In this document: piece by piece, positions 30,540 through 38,240 of the stretch
Numbering within the stretch: the stretch's first letter is position 1
Layout of the letters: every line of letters starts with the position of its first letter
Source of the DNA: Planctomycetota bacterium
GTDB taxonomy: Bacteria > Planctomycetota > Phycisphaerae > Phycisphaerales > SM1A02
Assembly (NCBI GenBank): GCA_016873255.1
Contig: VGXR01000019.1
Span: 1 to 41,795, forward strand
Direction: 5' to 3'
Length of the DNA: 41,795 nt
Notes under the pieces: model-generated
What the model was told of the DNA's origin: nothing
Seen by the model: only the letters and a program-made list of their open reading frames with translations
Databases searched by the model: none
Translations under genes and position numbers: made by a program

Positions 30540-32657
30540 ATGACAGCCAAGGACGCCGTGATGGCTGAGCCGCGCAAGAAGAAGTCCGCACCCCGGGCCG
30601 ACGCCGAGAGCATGGCCGCGCGCCAGCGCGACATCTCGGTGAGCGAGTTCTTCGCCAAGAACCGCCACCTGCTCGGCTTCGACAACCCCCGCAAGGCGAT
30701 GCTGACGACCGTCAAGGAGGCGGTCGACAACTCGCTCGATGCCTGCGAGGAGGCGGGGATCCTGCCCGAGATCGCGGTCATCGTCGAGGACCTCGAGCCC
30801 AGCCGCCCGGCCACCGCCAAGAGCAGCCGATACCGCGTCACCATCGTGGACAACGGACCGGGCATCGTCCGCAAGCAGGTCGAGAACATCTTCGGACGGC
30901 TGCTCTACGGCTCGAAGTTCCACCGCCTGAAGATGAGCCGCGGCCAGCAGGGGATCGGCATCAGCGCCGCCGGCATGTACGGCCTGATCACCACCGGCCG
31001 CCCGATGACCATCTTCACCAAGCCGAAGGTCGGCCAGCCGACGCACCACATCGAGCTGGCGATGAACACCAAGACCAATCGCGCGGAGGTCACCTTCGAC
31101 AAGGAGGTGAAGGAGTTCCCGCCGGTGCGCCTGCGCGACCTGAGCTCCGGCACGAAGGCGCTTGCCGAGCAGGGCGGCTTCCTCACCGCGGCGGAGTTCC
31201 CCACGGGCACCTCCGTCACCATCGAGCTCGACGGCAAGTACCAGAAGGGCCGCGGCTCGGTCGACGAGTTCCTCGAGCTGACCGCCATCGCCAACCCGCA
31301 CGCGCGCATCGTGTTCGTGCCGCCCTCGCGCGTCACCGAGGACGAGGAACCCGACGTGCTGGCGGCCGCCGAGGCGACCGCCGCCGCCAAGGCCGCGGTG
31401 ACCACCGAGACCAACGGCGTCATCGTGTTCCCGCGCGGCGTGCAGGAGCTCCCGCCGGAGATGCGCGAGATCCAGCCGCACCCGAAGGGAATCGAGCTGG
31501 GAATCCTGCTGCAGATGCTGAAGGACTACGAGCTCGCCGAGAAGGGCGGCACGCTCTACAACTTCCTCCAGGAGCGCTTCTGCCGCGTGAGCGCGTCGAC
31601 GGCCAGCTCGATGTGCGACGCGATCGGCGTCTCGAGCCGCGCGAAGGCCGGCGACATCGAGCCGCCCCAGGCCGAGAAGCTCTACAAGGTCTTCCAGGAG
31701 TCGAAGCTCGCGCCGCCCCCCACGGACTGCCTCGCGCCCATCGGCGTGCGCCAGCTCCTCGCGGGCATGCTCAAGGGCGTGCGCGCCGAGTTCTACTCCG
31801 CGTCGAGCCGCAGCGCCGAGGTGTACCGCGGCCGCCCGTTCCAGATCGAGGCCGCCGTCGCCTTCGGAGGCGAGCTGGCCGCCGACGAGCCGGCGCGCGT
31901 GATCCGGTTCGCCAACCGCGTGCCGCTCCTCTTCCAGCAGAGCGCGTGCTCGAGCTTCAAGGCCGTCACCGAGACCGCGTGGAAGAACTACAACCTGCAG
32001 CAGCCGCGCGGCGGGCTTCCGGTCGGTCCGCTCGTCATCATGATCCACATGGCCTCGGTCTGGGTGCCGTTCACCAGCGAGAGCAAGGAGGCCATCGCCG
32101 ACTACGACGAGATCCGCAAGGAGATGAAGCTCGCGCTCATGGAGTGCGGGCGCAAGCTCGGCACCTACCTCCGCAAGCGCCAGAAGATGCGCCGCGAGGG
32201 CGAGCGCCGGGACGTCTTCGAGCGCTACATCGGCGAGATCGCCAAGGCCATCAACGACATCACCGGCGAGGACGCGCGCAAGGTCTACGACGCGCTCCTC
32301 AAGCAGGCCCGGTCGCGCACCGCGGTCGCCGACCAGGTGCTCGACGAGGACGGCAAGGTGTTGAAGGACGAGCCCATGGACGAGGACGGCGTGATCGTCG
32401 TGCCCGAGTCCATGGCCGCCGGGGCCGGGGGCGCCGCCGCCCCCGAGGCGCCGGCCGCCGAAGCCGAGTCCCCCCCGGGCAAGCGGCGCTCGCGCCGGGC
32501 TACCGAGGGCTCGGCGGCGGCCAGGCCGTCCAAGCCGTCCAAGCCGTCCAAGCCTGCAAAGGTGGATGCCGCGCGCGCCGAGCTCCGCGCCCGCGCCGCC
32601 AAGGCATCCGGCAAGTCCTCCGGCGGCAAGGGCACCGACGGCCCCCGCCTCTTCTGA
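30540..32657 (+). CDS. top6B: DNA topoisomerase VI subunit B
   Basis: A 705-residue ATPase subunit of type IIB topoisomerase, which with subunit A passes one duplex through a transient double-strand break. The GHKL/Bergerat fold is clear: E-A-V-D-N-S-L-D-A (Asn64 for Mg-ATP), D-N-G-P-G-I (Asp104), and the G-Q-Q-G-I-G-I-S lid loop (135-142). The transducer region follows to about residue 610. The last ~95 residues are an Ala/Pro/Ser/Lys/Arg-rich tail with K-P-S repeats. They are probably disordered and may bind DNA; typical archaeal subunits end without it. A GGAGG site precedes the ATG. It forms an operon with top6A (30-bp gap). Confidence 0.95.
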   Translation: MTAKDAVMAEPRKKKSAPRADAESMAARQRDISVSEFFAKNRHLLGFDNPRKAMLTTVKEAVDNSLDACEEAGILPEIAVIVEDLEPSRPATAKSSRYRVTIVDNGPGIVRKQVENIFGRLLYGSKFHRLKMSRGQQGIGISAAGMYGLITTGRPMTIFTKPKVGQPTHHIELAMNTKTNRAEVTFDKEVKEFPPVRLRDLSSGTKALAEQGGFLTAAEFPTGTSVTIELDGKYQKGRGSVDEFLELTAIANPHARIVFVPPSRVTEDEEPDVLAAAEATAAAKAAVTTETNGVIVFPRGVQELPPEMREIQPHPKGIELGILLQMLKDYELAEKGGTLYNFLQERFCRVSASTASSMCDAIGVSSRAKAGDIEPPQAEKLYKVFQESKLAPPPTDCLAPIGVRQLLAGMLKGVRAEFYSASSRSAEVYRGRPFQIEAAVAFGGELAADEPARVIRFANRVPLLFQQSACSSFKAVTETAWKNYNLQQPRGGLPVGPLVIMIHMASVWVPFTSESKEAIADYDEIRKEMKLALMECGRKLGTYLRKRQKMRREGERRDVFERYIGEIAKAINDITGEDARKVYDALLKQARSRTAVADQVLDEDGKVLKDEPMDEDGVIVVPESMAAGAGGAAAPEAPAAEAESPPGKRRSRRATEGSAAARPSKPSKPSKPAKVDAARAELRARAAKASGKSSGGKGTDGPRLF

Positions 32658-32687
32658 CCGAACACGCACGGAAAGCGAGCAACGACC

Positions 32688-33821
32688 ATGGCCAAGGGCA
32701 AGAGACCCGCCGTCACGCGCAGCCTGAAGGAACGCGACGCCGTCACCACCCGGAAGATCGTCGACCTCGTGGCGCTGGTCGCGCGCAACTCGCTCGCCGG
32801 CAAGGAGCCGAGGCTGGAGATCCCGACGCGCACCAAGGGCAACACCATCTGGAACAAGAAGCGCGGCATCCTGGAGATGGGCGACGGCGTGGCCGAGCGG
32901 CCGCTCTTCGACCTGAAGACCGCCAAGCAGTTCATGCAGACGATGCTGCACTCGTCCACCATCAAGGACCTGATCGCGGCGCAGAAGACCAGCAGCCTCC
33001 GCGGCGTCTTCTACAAGGCCAAGCACACCGTGGCCGGCACGAAGGAGAACACCTTCGACACGCAGGACGAGAGCGACCCGATCCTCGAGGACCTCGAGGT
33101 GGCGCTGGGCGCGCTGCGCGAGGAGCTGCACATCTTCGCGGAGAACCGCGGGTCGATGGTCGGCAACATCACCATCGTCGACAAGGGCGACGAGATCGAC
33201 TGCCGGCGCATGGGCTCGGGCGGCTACGCGCTGCCCTCGATCGTCGAGCCCGACGTGATCCAGTTCAAGAAGTGCGAGGCCAAGTTCGTCCTCCACGTGG
33301 AGAAGGGCACGGTCTGGAACCGCTTCAACGAGGACCGGTTCTGGGAGAAGAACAACTGCATCCTCACGCACGGCGCCGGCCAGCCCCCGCGGGGCTGCCG
33401 ACGCCTGCTGCAGCGCCTCAACCAGGAGCTGGGGCTGCCGATCATCTGCGTGCTCGACAACGACCCGTGGGGGCACTACATCTACAGCGTCATCAAGCAG
33501 GGCTCGATCTCGCTGGCCTTCGAGAGCAGCCGCCTGGCCATCCCCGAGGCCAAGTTCCTCGGCATCCGCGCCAAGGACTTCAAGGAGTGCGGGCTCGACG
33601 ACGCCGTCAAGATCGATCTCACCGAGAACGACGTGAAGCGGGCCAAGGAGATCGCCGCCTACCCGTGGTTCGCGCAGCACAGGGGCTGGCAGCGCGAGAT
33701 CGACGCGCTGCTCTCCAATGGCTTCAAGATGGAGGTGGAGTCGCTCATCACGAAGGACATCTCCTACGTGAGCGAGACGTACGTCCCCGAGCGCCTGAAG
33801 CGGAAGGACTGGCTCGAGTGA
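32688..33821 (+). CDS. top6A: DNA topoisomerase VI subunit A (Spo11-like)
   Basis: A 377-residue DNA-cleaving subunit. The winged-helix (5Y-CAP) domain carries the catalytic tyrosine as Tyr109 in S-L-R-G-V-F-Y-K. Archaeal enzymes usually have Y-Y at this point; the first is Phe here and the nucleophile is kept. The Toprim domain supplies the metal-binding Glu in V-E-K-G-T and the acidic pair in L-D-N-D-P-W-G-H-Y-I-Y. The homology continues to a normal C-terminus. Length is typical. It follows top6B directly, in the B-A order also common in archaea. Subunit A shares ancestry with eukaryotic Spo11. Confidence 0.95.
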   Translation: MAKGKRPAVTRSLKERDAVTTRKIVDLVALVARNSLAGKEPRLEIPTRTKGNTIWNKKRGILEMGDGVAERPLFDLKTAKQFMQTMLHSSTIKDLIAAQKTSSLRGVFYKAKHTVAGTKENTFDTQDESDPILEDLEVALGALREELHIFAENRGSMVGNITIVDKGDEIDCRRMGSGGYALPSIVEPDVIQFKKCEAKFVLHVEKGTVWNRFNEDRFWEKNNCILTHGAGQPPRGCRRLLQRLNQELGLPIICVLDNDPWGHYIYSVIKQGSISLAFESSRLAIPEAKFLGIRAKDFKECGLDDAVKIDLTENDVKRAKEIAAYPWFAQHRGWQREIDALLSNGFKMEVESLITKDISYVSETYVPERLKRKDWLE

Positions 33822-33826
33822 GCCCC

Positions 33827-33846
33827 GGGCGCCGCCCGCGGCGCCC
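33827..33846. terminator. GC hairpin between convergent top6A and histidine kinase genes
   Basis: A 9-bp perfect inverted repeat (33827-33835 with 33838-33846) sits six bases after the top6A stop and 18 bp from the convergent stop. There is no T run on either side, so intrinsic termination is doubtful. Confidence 0.35.
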
Positions 33847-33863
33847 CGCGTGCGCCTGCGCCG

Positions 33864-34754
33864 CTACTGCGCCACGTCGCTGGTGCAGGGCAGGGTGATC
33901 CGGAAGCATGCGCCGCCCTCCGGGGCATCGAGCGCCTGGACGCGGCCGCCGTGCGCCTCGACGATGCGCCGGGTCGTGGCAAGGCCCAGTCCGTTGCCAC
34001 CGGGCTTGGTTGTGCGGTAGGGCTCGAACGCGGCGGCGCGGATCTCCGGCGAGAGCCCCGGGCCGGTGTCGATCACCTCGAGCACCGCGCGCGGCCCGGC
34101 CCGGTCGCCGGCAGGCTCGCGCGCTGCGCGGAGCGTCAGCGTGCGCGGGCGGTCCTCGGGCAGGTCCTGCATGGCCTGCACCCCGTTGAGGAGCAGGTTG
34201 AGGAGCGCCTGCTTGAGGAGCGCCGGATCGACGTCGGCGCGCAGCGGGTCATCGTCTGCGCGCACCACGAACCGCACGCCCGACTGCTCGGCCTGGGGCA
34301 TGAAGAAGTCCGCGAGCTCCTGCGCCACGTCCCGCAGGTCGCAGGCGCGTCGGTCAAGCTGCATCCGGCCCGCATAGCGCAGGAAGTCCGTCAGGATGTC
34401 GCGCAGGCGGGCCGCCTCGCGTGCAAGGGTGTCGACGCGCCGCGTCATGCGGGCGCGGTCGTCGTCGGCAAGCGGGCTGTCGAGGATCTCCTCGCGCAGG
34501 AGCTGCGCGTTGAGCGCCACCGTGGAGAGCGGGTTCTTGATCTCGTGCGCCAGGCCGCGCGTCATCGACGCGACCTCCGCGTTGCGGGCGTTCTCCCCCG
34601 CGGCGAGCTCGGCCTCGGCCACGCGACGGCGGAGCGAGCGCGACGAGACCCACCACGCGACCAACCCCGCCACCGCCACCGCGGCGACCACCATCAGCGC
34701 GATCTCGGACGCGTCCGGACCGGCCGCATCCACCGCTGTCAAGTGATCGTTCAC
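33864..34754 (-). CDS. Orphan sensor histidine kinase
   Basis: A 296-residue membrane-bound histidine kinase. A short N-terminus and one hydrophobic segment (about residues 17-36, ending W-W-V) lead to the HisKA dimer helix G-L-A-H-E-I-K-N-P (His70). The HATPase domain has the N box L-L-N-L-L-L-N-G-V-Q-A, the G1 box D-T-G-P-G-L, F box E-P-Y-R-T-T-K and G2 box G-N-G-L-G-L. There is no periplasmic sensor domain and no response regulator nearby, so the signal and partner are unknown. The start is GTG at 34754, 19 bp after the cold-shock gene stop, so the two may be co-transcribed. No Shine-Dalgarno is visible. Confidence 0.9.
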   Translation of the reverse strand: MNDHLTAVDAAGPDASEIALMVVAAVAVAGLVAWWVSSRSLRRRVAEAELAAGENARNAEVASMTRGLAHEIKNPLSTVALNAQLLREEILDSPLADDDRARMTRRVDTLAREAARLRDILTDFLRYAGRMQLDRRACDLRDVAQELADFFMPQAEQSGVRFVVRADDDPLRADVDPALLKQALLNLLLNGVQAMQDLPEDRPRTLTLRAAREPAGDRAGPRAVLEVIDTGPGLSPEIRAAAFEPYRTTKPGGNGLGLATTRRIVEAHGGRVQALDAPEGGACFRITLPCTSDVAQ

Positions 34755-34773
34755 GCGCGTGCCGGTGCGCGTC

Positions 34774-35028
34774 TCAGGCGCCGCTGCCGGCTGCCGGGAC
34801 GCGGGTCAGCGAGCGGGCCCTGGTGGCCGCCCAGCCCTTGGCGCCCTGGTTGGCGGAGTACATGACCATCTCGCCGTCATTGAGGGTGCGGAAGCCGCCC
34901 TCCTGCTCGATCACGGAGAAGTGGACGAAGATGTCCTGACCCTCGGGACCGACGATGAATCCGAAGCCCTTGCGGGGATCGAACCACTTCACCTGTCCTT
35001 CGACGTTCTCGAGCGCATTGTTCGCCAT
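34774..35028 (-). CDS. Cold-shock domain protein
   Basis: An 84-residue single-stranded nucleic acid-binding protein of the CspA family. RNP1 is K-G-F-G-F-I (residues 20-25) and RNP2 is D-I-F-V-H-F (32-37). V-K-W-F-D near residue 13 begins the OB-fold. It is slightly longer than CspA because of a short N-terminal part and an Ala/Arg-rich C-terminus. An in-frame upstream extension to 35154 would cover the promoter and inverted repeat and has no homology, so I set the start at 35028. Such proteins act as RNA chaperones or antiterminators. Confidence 0.95.
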   Translation of the reverse strand: MANNALENVEGQVKWFDPRKGFGFIVGPEGQDIFVHFSVIEQEGGFRTLNDGEMVMYSANQGAKGWAATRARSLTRVPAAGSGA

Positions 35029-35092
35029 GGTTCCAAAGCTCCGTCTGTCGGGCCCGCCTCCATTCCCACACATGGCGGCGGTGTCTCGTGAC

Positions 35093-35124
35093 CGTATGGT
35101 CCTGAACTTCTGAAGAACCATACG
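35093..35124 (-). promoter_or_regulatory. Inverted repeat at the csp transcription start region
   Basis: CGTATGGT (35093-35100) and ACCATACG (35117-35124) form perfect 8-bp arms separated by 16 bp. The interior contains CTTCAGAAG on the minus strand, itself a short palindrome. From the predicted promoter, the upstream arm spans the likely start point. It could be an operator or the base of a 5' leader hairpin. Confidence 0.5.
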
Positions 35125-35125
35125 T

Positions 35126-35154
35126 ATTGTGGCGCGGTTCCCGGACGAGTGCAA
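35126..35154 (-). promoter_or_regulatory. Putative sigma-70-type promoter of the csp gene
   Basis: On the minus strand TTGCAC (35149-35154) and CACAAT (35126-35131) are separated by 17 bp. This predicts a start near 35119 and a leader of about 90 nt before the ATG. Confidence 0.5.
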
Positions 35155-35290
35155 GCCGGAAACCGCGATCTCGCGTCATGAGGCGCGGTTCGGCCTCGGG
35201 AGCAACGAGGCCGACGGCAGCGGCAGACCGGCGCCCGGACCCCTTGCAGTCGGCTTGCAACGGTGTGGGGGATGATGGAATCCCAATCTC

Positions 35291-35324
35291 AAAACGAAAG
35301 GGGGCCCCTAAGTCAAGGGCCCCC
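35291..35324 (-). terminator. Intrinsic terminator of pnp
   Basis: An 8-bp GC stem (35300-35307 with 35317-35324, 9-nt loop) is followed on the minus strand by TTTCGTTTTG. It lies 44 bp after the pnp stop. Confidence 0.85.
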
Positions 35325-35367
35325 AAGGGTTTCGGTCGAGGGTCTCTGTCGCGGATCCGGCCTTCGG

Positions 35368-37671
35368 TCAGTGCTGGGCCGGGGCGCCTTCGCGGTCCCG
35401 GTCGTGGCGCCCGCCGTCCCGGCGTCCGCCACGGTCGCCGCCGCGCCCGCCACGGTCGCCGCGGTCACCCCGGTCGCGCCGCTCGCCGCGGTGCTCGCCG
35501 CCGCCATCGTCCTCCATGCCGGCCGGGCGCTCGAGGAGCGCCTTGCGGCTGAGCTTGACGCGGCCGCTGTCATCCACGTTGATGACCTTGACCTTGATGA
35601 CGTCGCCGATCTTGACCACCTCGGTCACGGTCTTCACGAAGCCGTGCGCCAGCTCCGACACGTGGCACATGCCGTCCGAGCCGGGGGCAAGCTCCACGAA
35701 GCAGCCGAAGTCCTTGATCGAGATGACCTTGCCCTCGTAGATGGCGCCCACCTTGATCTCGGCGCCGAGCGCCTCGACCTCGGCGCGCGCGATGGCGGCC
35801 TTCTCGCTGTCGGAGCACGCGATGAAGACGGTTCCGTCCTCCTCGACGTCGATCTGCGCGCCGGTGCGCTCCTGGATGCCGCGGATGGTCTTGCCGCCCG
35901 GGCCGATGAGCTTGCCGATCTTCTCGGGGTCGATCTTGACCGTGATGATGCGCGGGGCGTACTTGGAGATGTCCGCGCGCGGCGCCGGGATCACGGCCTC
36001 CATCTGGCCGATGATGTCGTGGCGACCCTTGCGGGCGATCTCGAAGATGGTGGTGATCTCCTCGATCGACAGGCCGCGGGCCTTCAGGTCGAGCTGGATG
36101 CCGGTGATGCCCTCGCGGGTGCCGCTCACCTTGAAGTCCATCTCGCCGAAGAAGTCCTCCTCGCCGATGATGTCGATCACGTGGCCGACGGTGCCGTCGG
36201 AGCTGGTGAACCGGCCGACCGAGATGCCCGCGCAGGTGGCCTTGATGGGCACGCCCGCGTCCATGAGCGCCAGGCACCCGCCGCACACGCTCGCCATCGA
36301 GCTCGAGCCGTTGGACTCGGTGATCTCGCTGATGAGCCGGACGGTGTAGGGGAACTCCTCGGGGTTCGGCAGGATCGCGCGCAGGCTGCGCTCGGCGAGC
36401 GCGCCGTGGCCGATCTCGCGGCGGCCGGGGCCGGTGATGCGGCCGGCCTCGCCCGTGCAGAACGGCGGGAAGTTGTAGTGGAGGTAGAACTTCTTGGCGT
36501 ACTCGGGGAGCAGTCCGTCGACGATCTGCTCGTCCTTGATGGTGCCGAGCGTGCAGGTCACGATGCTCTGCGTCTCGCCGCGCTGGAAGAACGCGCTGCC
36601 GTGGGTGCGCGGCAGGATGCCGACGTCCATGGTCAGCTTGCGGATCTGGTCCTTGGAGCGGCCGTCCGGGCGGACGCCGTGGTTCGACACCAGGTCGTGC
36701 GTGATCTTCTTCTCGAGGATCCGCAGGGCCTCCTTGGCCTCCTTGGCGCGCTTGTCGGCGGCCTGCCAGGCGAGGAAGCTGACGTCGCCCGAGGGCATCG
36801 CGAAGTGCGTGTCGAGTACGAACTTCTTGACCTCGTCGACCTTGGCGTTGCGGTCCTTCTTGCCGGGGATGCGGCGGGCCTCCTTCATCGCCTCGTACGC
36901 CTTCTCCTTGACGAGCTTCATCACCTCGTCGGAGGGGAGCACGGGCGCGCCCATCTGCACGGCGGGGGCGCCGCACTTGGTGCGGAGCTCGTCGATCATC
37001 GAGAGGATCGGCTTGATGCCGTGCTCGTAGCCGAAGCGGATGGCCTCGAGCATCGCGGCCTCGTCGACCTCGGCGGCGCCGACCTCGATCATGTTGATGC
37101 CGTCCTTGTGGCCGGAGAGCACCAGGTCGATGTCGCTGAAGTCAAGCTGCGCGACGGTGGGGTTGATGACGAACTGCGGGCCCTGATCGGTGATGATGCG
37201 GCCCACGCGCACGGTGGCGATCGGGCCCTGGAACGGGGCATCGGTGATGCCCAGCGCGGCGCTGGCGCCGGTGCAGGCGATCACGTCGCTGTCGTTCTGG
37301 CCGTCGTGGCTCAGCACCAGGCACTGCAGCTGGATCTCGTCGATGAAGCCCTCGGGGAAGAGCGGGCGGATCGGGCGGTCCATCATGCGCATGGTGAGGA
37401 CCTCCTTCTCGCTCGGGGCGCCCTCGCGCTTCTTGAAGCCGCCCGGGTACTTGCCGGCGGCGGCGGTGCGCTCGCGGTAGTCGCAGGTGAGCGGGAAGAA
37501 GTCGATGCCCGCGCGCGGGTTGGCGCGCACGGCGGTGCACAGGACGACGGTGTCGCCGTAGGTGGTGACGACGGCGCCGCTGGCGAGCTTGGCGACCTTG
37601 CCGGTCTCGAACCGCAGCGTGCGGCCGCCGATCTCGCGCTCGACGATGGTGTGCTTCATGGTCTCTGACAT
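35368..37671 (-). CDS. pnp: Polyribonucleotide nucleotidyltransferase (PNPase)
   Basis: A 767-residue 3'-5' phosphorolytic exoribonuclease. There are two RNase PH domains, one near residues 10-220 and one near 315-545. The second contains the catalytic-site stretch G-R-R-E-I-G-H-G-A-L-A and S-E-I-T-E-S-N-G-S-S-S-M-A-S. A KH domain (I-G-K-L-I-G-P-G-G-K) lies near 555-620 and an S1 domain (I-K-D-F-G-C-F-V-E) near 620-700. The C-terminus adds ~50 residues rich in Arg, Gly and Asp, which may help RNA or protein binding. I place the start at 37671, which has GAGG eight to nine bases upstream. The in-frame ATG at 37686 would consist of that site itself. It lies after rpsO, as in many bacteria. Confidence 0.97.
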   Translation of the reverse strand: MSETMKHTIVEREIGGRTLRFETGKVAKLASGAVVTTYGDTVVLCTAVRANPRAGIDFFPLTCDYRERTAAAGKYPGGFKKREGAPSEKEVLTMRMMDRPIRPLFPEGFIDEIQLQCLVLSHDGQNDSDVIACTGASAALGITDAPFQGPIATVRVGRIITDQGPQFVINPTVAQLDFSDIDLVLSGHKDGINMIEVGAAEVDEAAMLEAIRFGYEHGIKPILSMIDELRTKCGAPAVQMGAPVLPSDEVMKLVKEKAYEAMKEARRIPGKKDRNAKVDEVKKFVLDTHFAMPSGDVSFLAWQAADKRAKEAKEALRILEKKITHDLVSNHGVRPDGRSKDQIRKLTMDVGILPRTHGSAFFQRGETQSIVTCTLGTIKDEQIVDGLLPEYAKKFYLHYNFPPFCTGEAGRITGPGRREIGHGALAERSLRAILPNPEEFPYTVRLISEITESNGSSSMASVCGGCLALMDAGVPIKATCAGISVGRFTSSDGTVGHVIDIIGEEDFFGEMDFKVSGTREGITGIQLDLKARGLSIEEITTIFEIARKGRHDIIGQMEAVIPAPRADISKYAPRIITVKIDPEKIGKLIGPGGKTIRGIQERTGAQIDVEEDGTVFIACSDSEKAAIARAEVEALGAEIKVGAIYEGKVISIKDFGCFVELAPGSDGMCHVSELAHGFVKTVTEVVKIGDVIKVKVINVDDSGRVKLSRKALLERPAGMEDDGGGEHRGERRDRGDRGDRGGRGGDRGGRRDGGRHDRDREGAPAQH

Positions 37672-37729
37672 GGGTGGAATCCTCATTCTTTCTCAGTCTT
37701 CCGAACGTGTTGGTGTTCCTGTGTGCTCC

Positions 37730-37748
37730 GTCGCCGTCCCACGGCGAC
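37730..37748 (-). other. Hairpin in the rpsO-pnp intergenic region
   Basis: GTCGCCGT and ACGGCGAC form a perfect 8-bp stem with a CCC loop, about 60 nt before the pnp start. It has no T run, so it is not an obvious terminator. In E. coli the same interval contains an RNase III processing stem used in pnp autoregulation; a similar role here is only a guess. Confidence 0.4.
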
Positions 37749-37850
37749 AGCGGTCCGCCTTCCGGGGGCAGGAGCCACTGCGCAGGGGATCCGGGGTGCG
37801 GAAGGCTGCGCGGTGCCAACTGCCGCCCGCGGGGCGGCCGGGCGCGCGCC

Positions 37851-38120
37851 TTACTTGCGCAGGCCGAGACGCTTGATCAGGTTCTGGTACCGGTCGCGGT
37901 CGGTGCGCGCGAGGTACGTGAGCAGGCGGTTGCGGCGGCCGACCATGAACAGCAGGCCGCGGCGACCGTGGTGGTCCTTGGGGTTGCCCTTGAAGTGTTC
38001 CTGGAGCGCGGTGATGCGCTCGCTCAGGATGGCCACTTGGACCTCCGGGGAGCCGGTGTCCGAGGCGTGCGTGCGGTTGCCGGCGATGACGGCGGCCTTC
38101 TTGGTTGCGGAGATCGACAT
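37851..38120 (-). CDS. rpsO: 30S ribosomal protein S15
   Basis: An 89-residue primary 16S rRNA-binding protein. The signatures are [16 protein letters not shown] near residue 21, H[14 protein letters not shown] near 42-55, and R-R-N-R-L-L-T-Y-L near 62. Length is the family's usual 89. It is the first gene of the rpsO-pnp unit, with its own promoter 37 bp upstream. The gap to pnp is 179 bp. Confidence 0.98.
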   Translation of the reverse strand: MSISATKKAAVIAGNRTHASDTGSPEVQVAILSERITALQEHFKGNPKDHHGRRGLLFMVGRRNRLLTYLARTDRDRYQNLIKRLGLRK

Positions 38121-38156
38121 TGCTTTAGTGTGTCCTTGCTTGGTTTCGAGCCATGC

Positions 38157-38184
38157 AGTGTAGTGGAAACCGCATGGCGCTCAA
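38157..38184 (-). promoter_or_regulatory. Sigma-70-type promoter of rpsO
   Basis: On the minus strand TTGAGC (38179-38184) and TACACT (38157-38162) are separated by 16 bp. The predicted start near 38150 gives a leader of about 30 nt containing AAGGA. Confidence 0.6.
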
Positions 38185-38225
38185 GGGTTCGCGGGTCCGC
38201 CCGCGTTATCGGCAGCATCGGCGCC

Positions 38226-38240
38226 TATCCTCCCCTCAGC
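38226..38240 (+). promoter_or_regulatory. Probable leaderless-type promoter of the acyl-CoA carboxylase gene
   Basis: TATCCT at 38226-38231, then exactly 9 nt, then the ATG at 38241. No Shine-Dalgarno and no clear -35 box. Confidence 0.45.

Larger units (their letters stand above)
35029..35367. other. Gene-free interval between the csp gene and pnp
   Basis: This 339-bp stretch holds the csp promoter, an 8-bp inverted repeat near its start point, a leader of about 90 nt and the pnp terminator. Apart from these I see no coding sequence or RNA gene. Confidence 0.7.

Noticed and set aside
29756-30889. N-terminal extension of the sigma factor through ndk.
   Set aside because: It would overlap ndk in another frame and cross its terminator. 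The ATG at 29755 has a proper ribosome site.
30438-33680. 1,080-codon minus-strand open frame opposite top6B and top6A.
   Set aside because: Antisense to two genes with intact catalytic motifs; low-complexity Leu/Val/Arg/His composition.
35263-37668. 801-codon plus-strand open frame opposite pnp.
   Set aside because: Antisense shadow of PNPase with no domain match.
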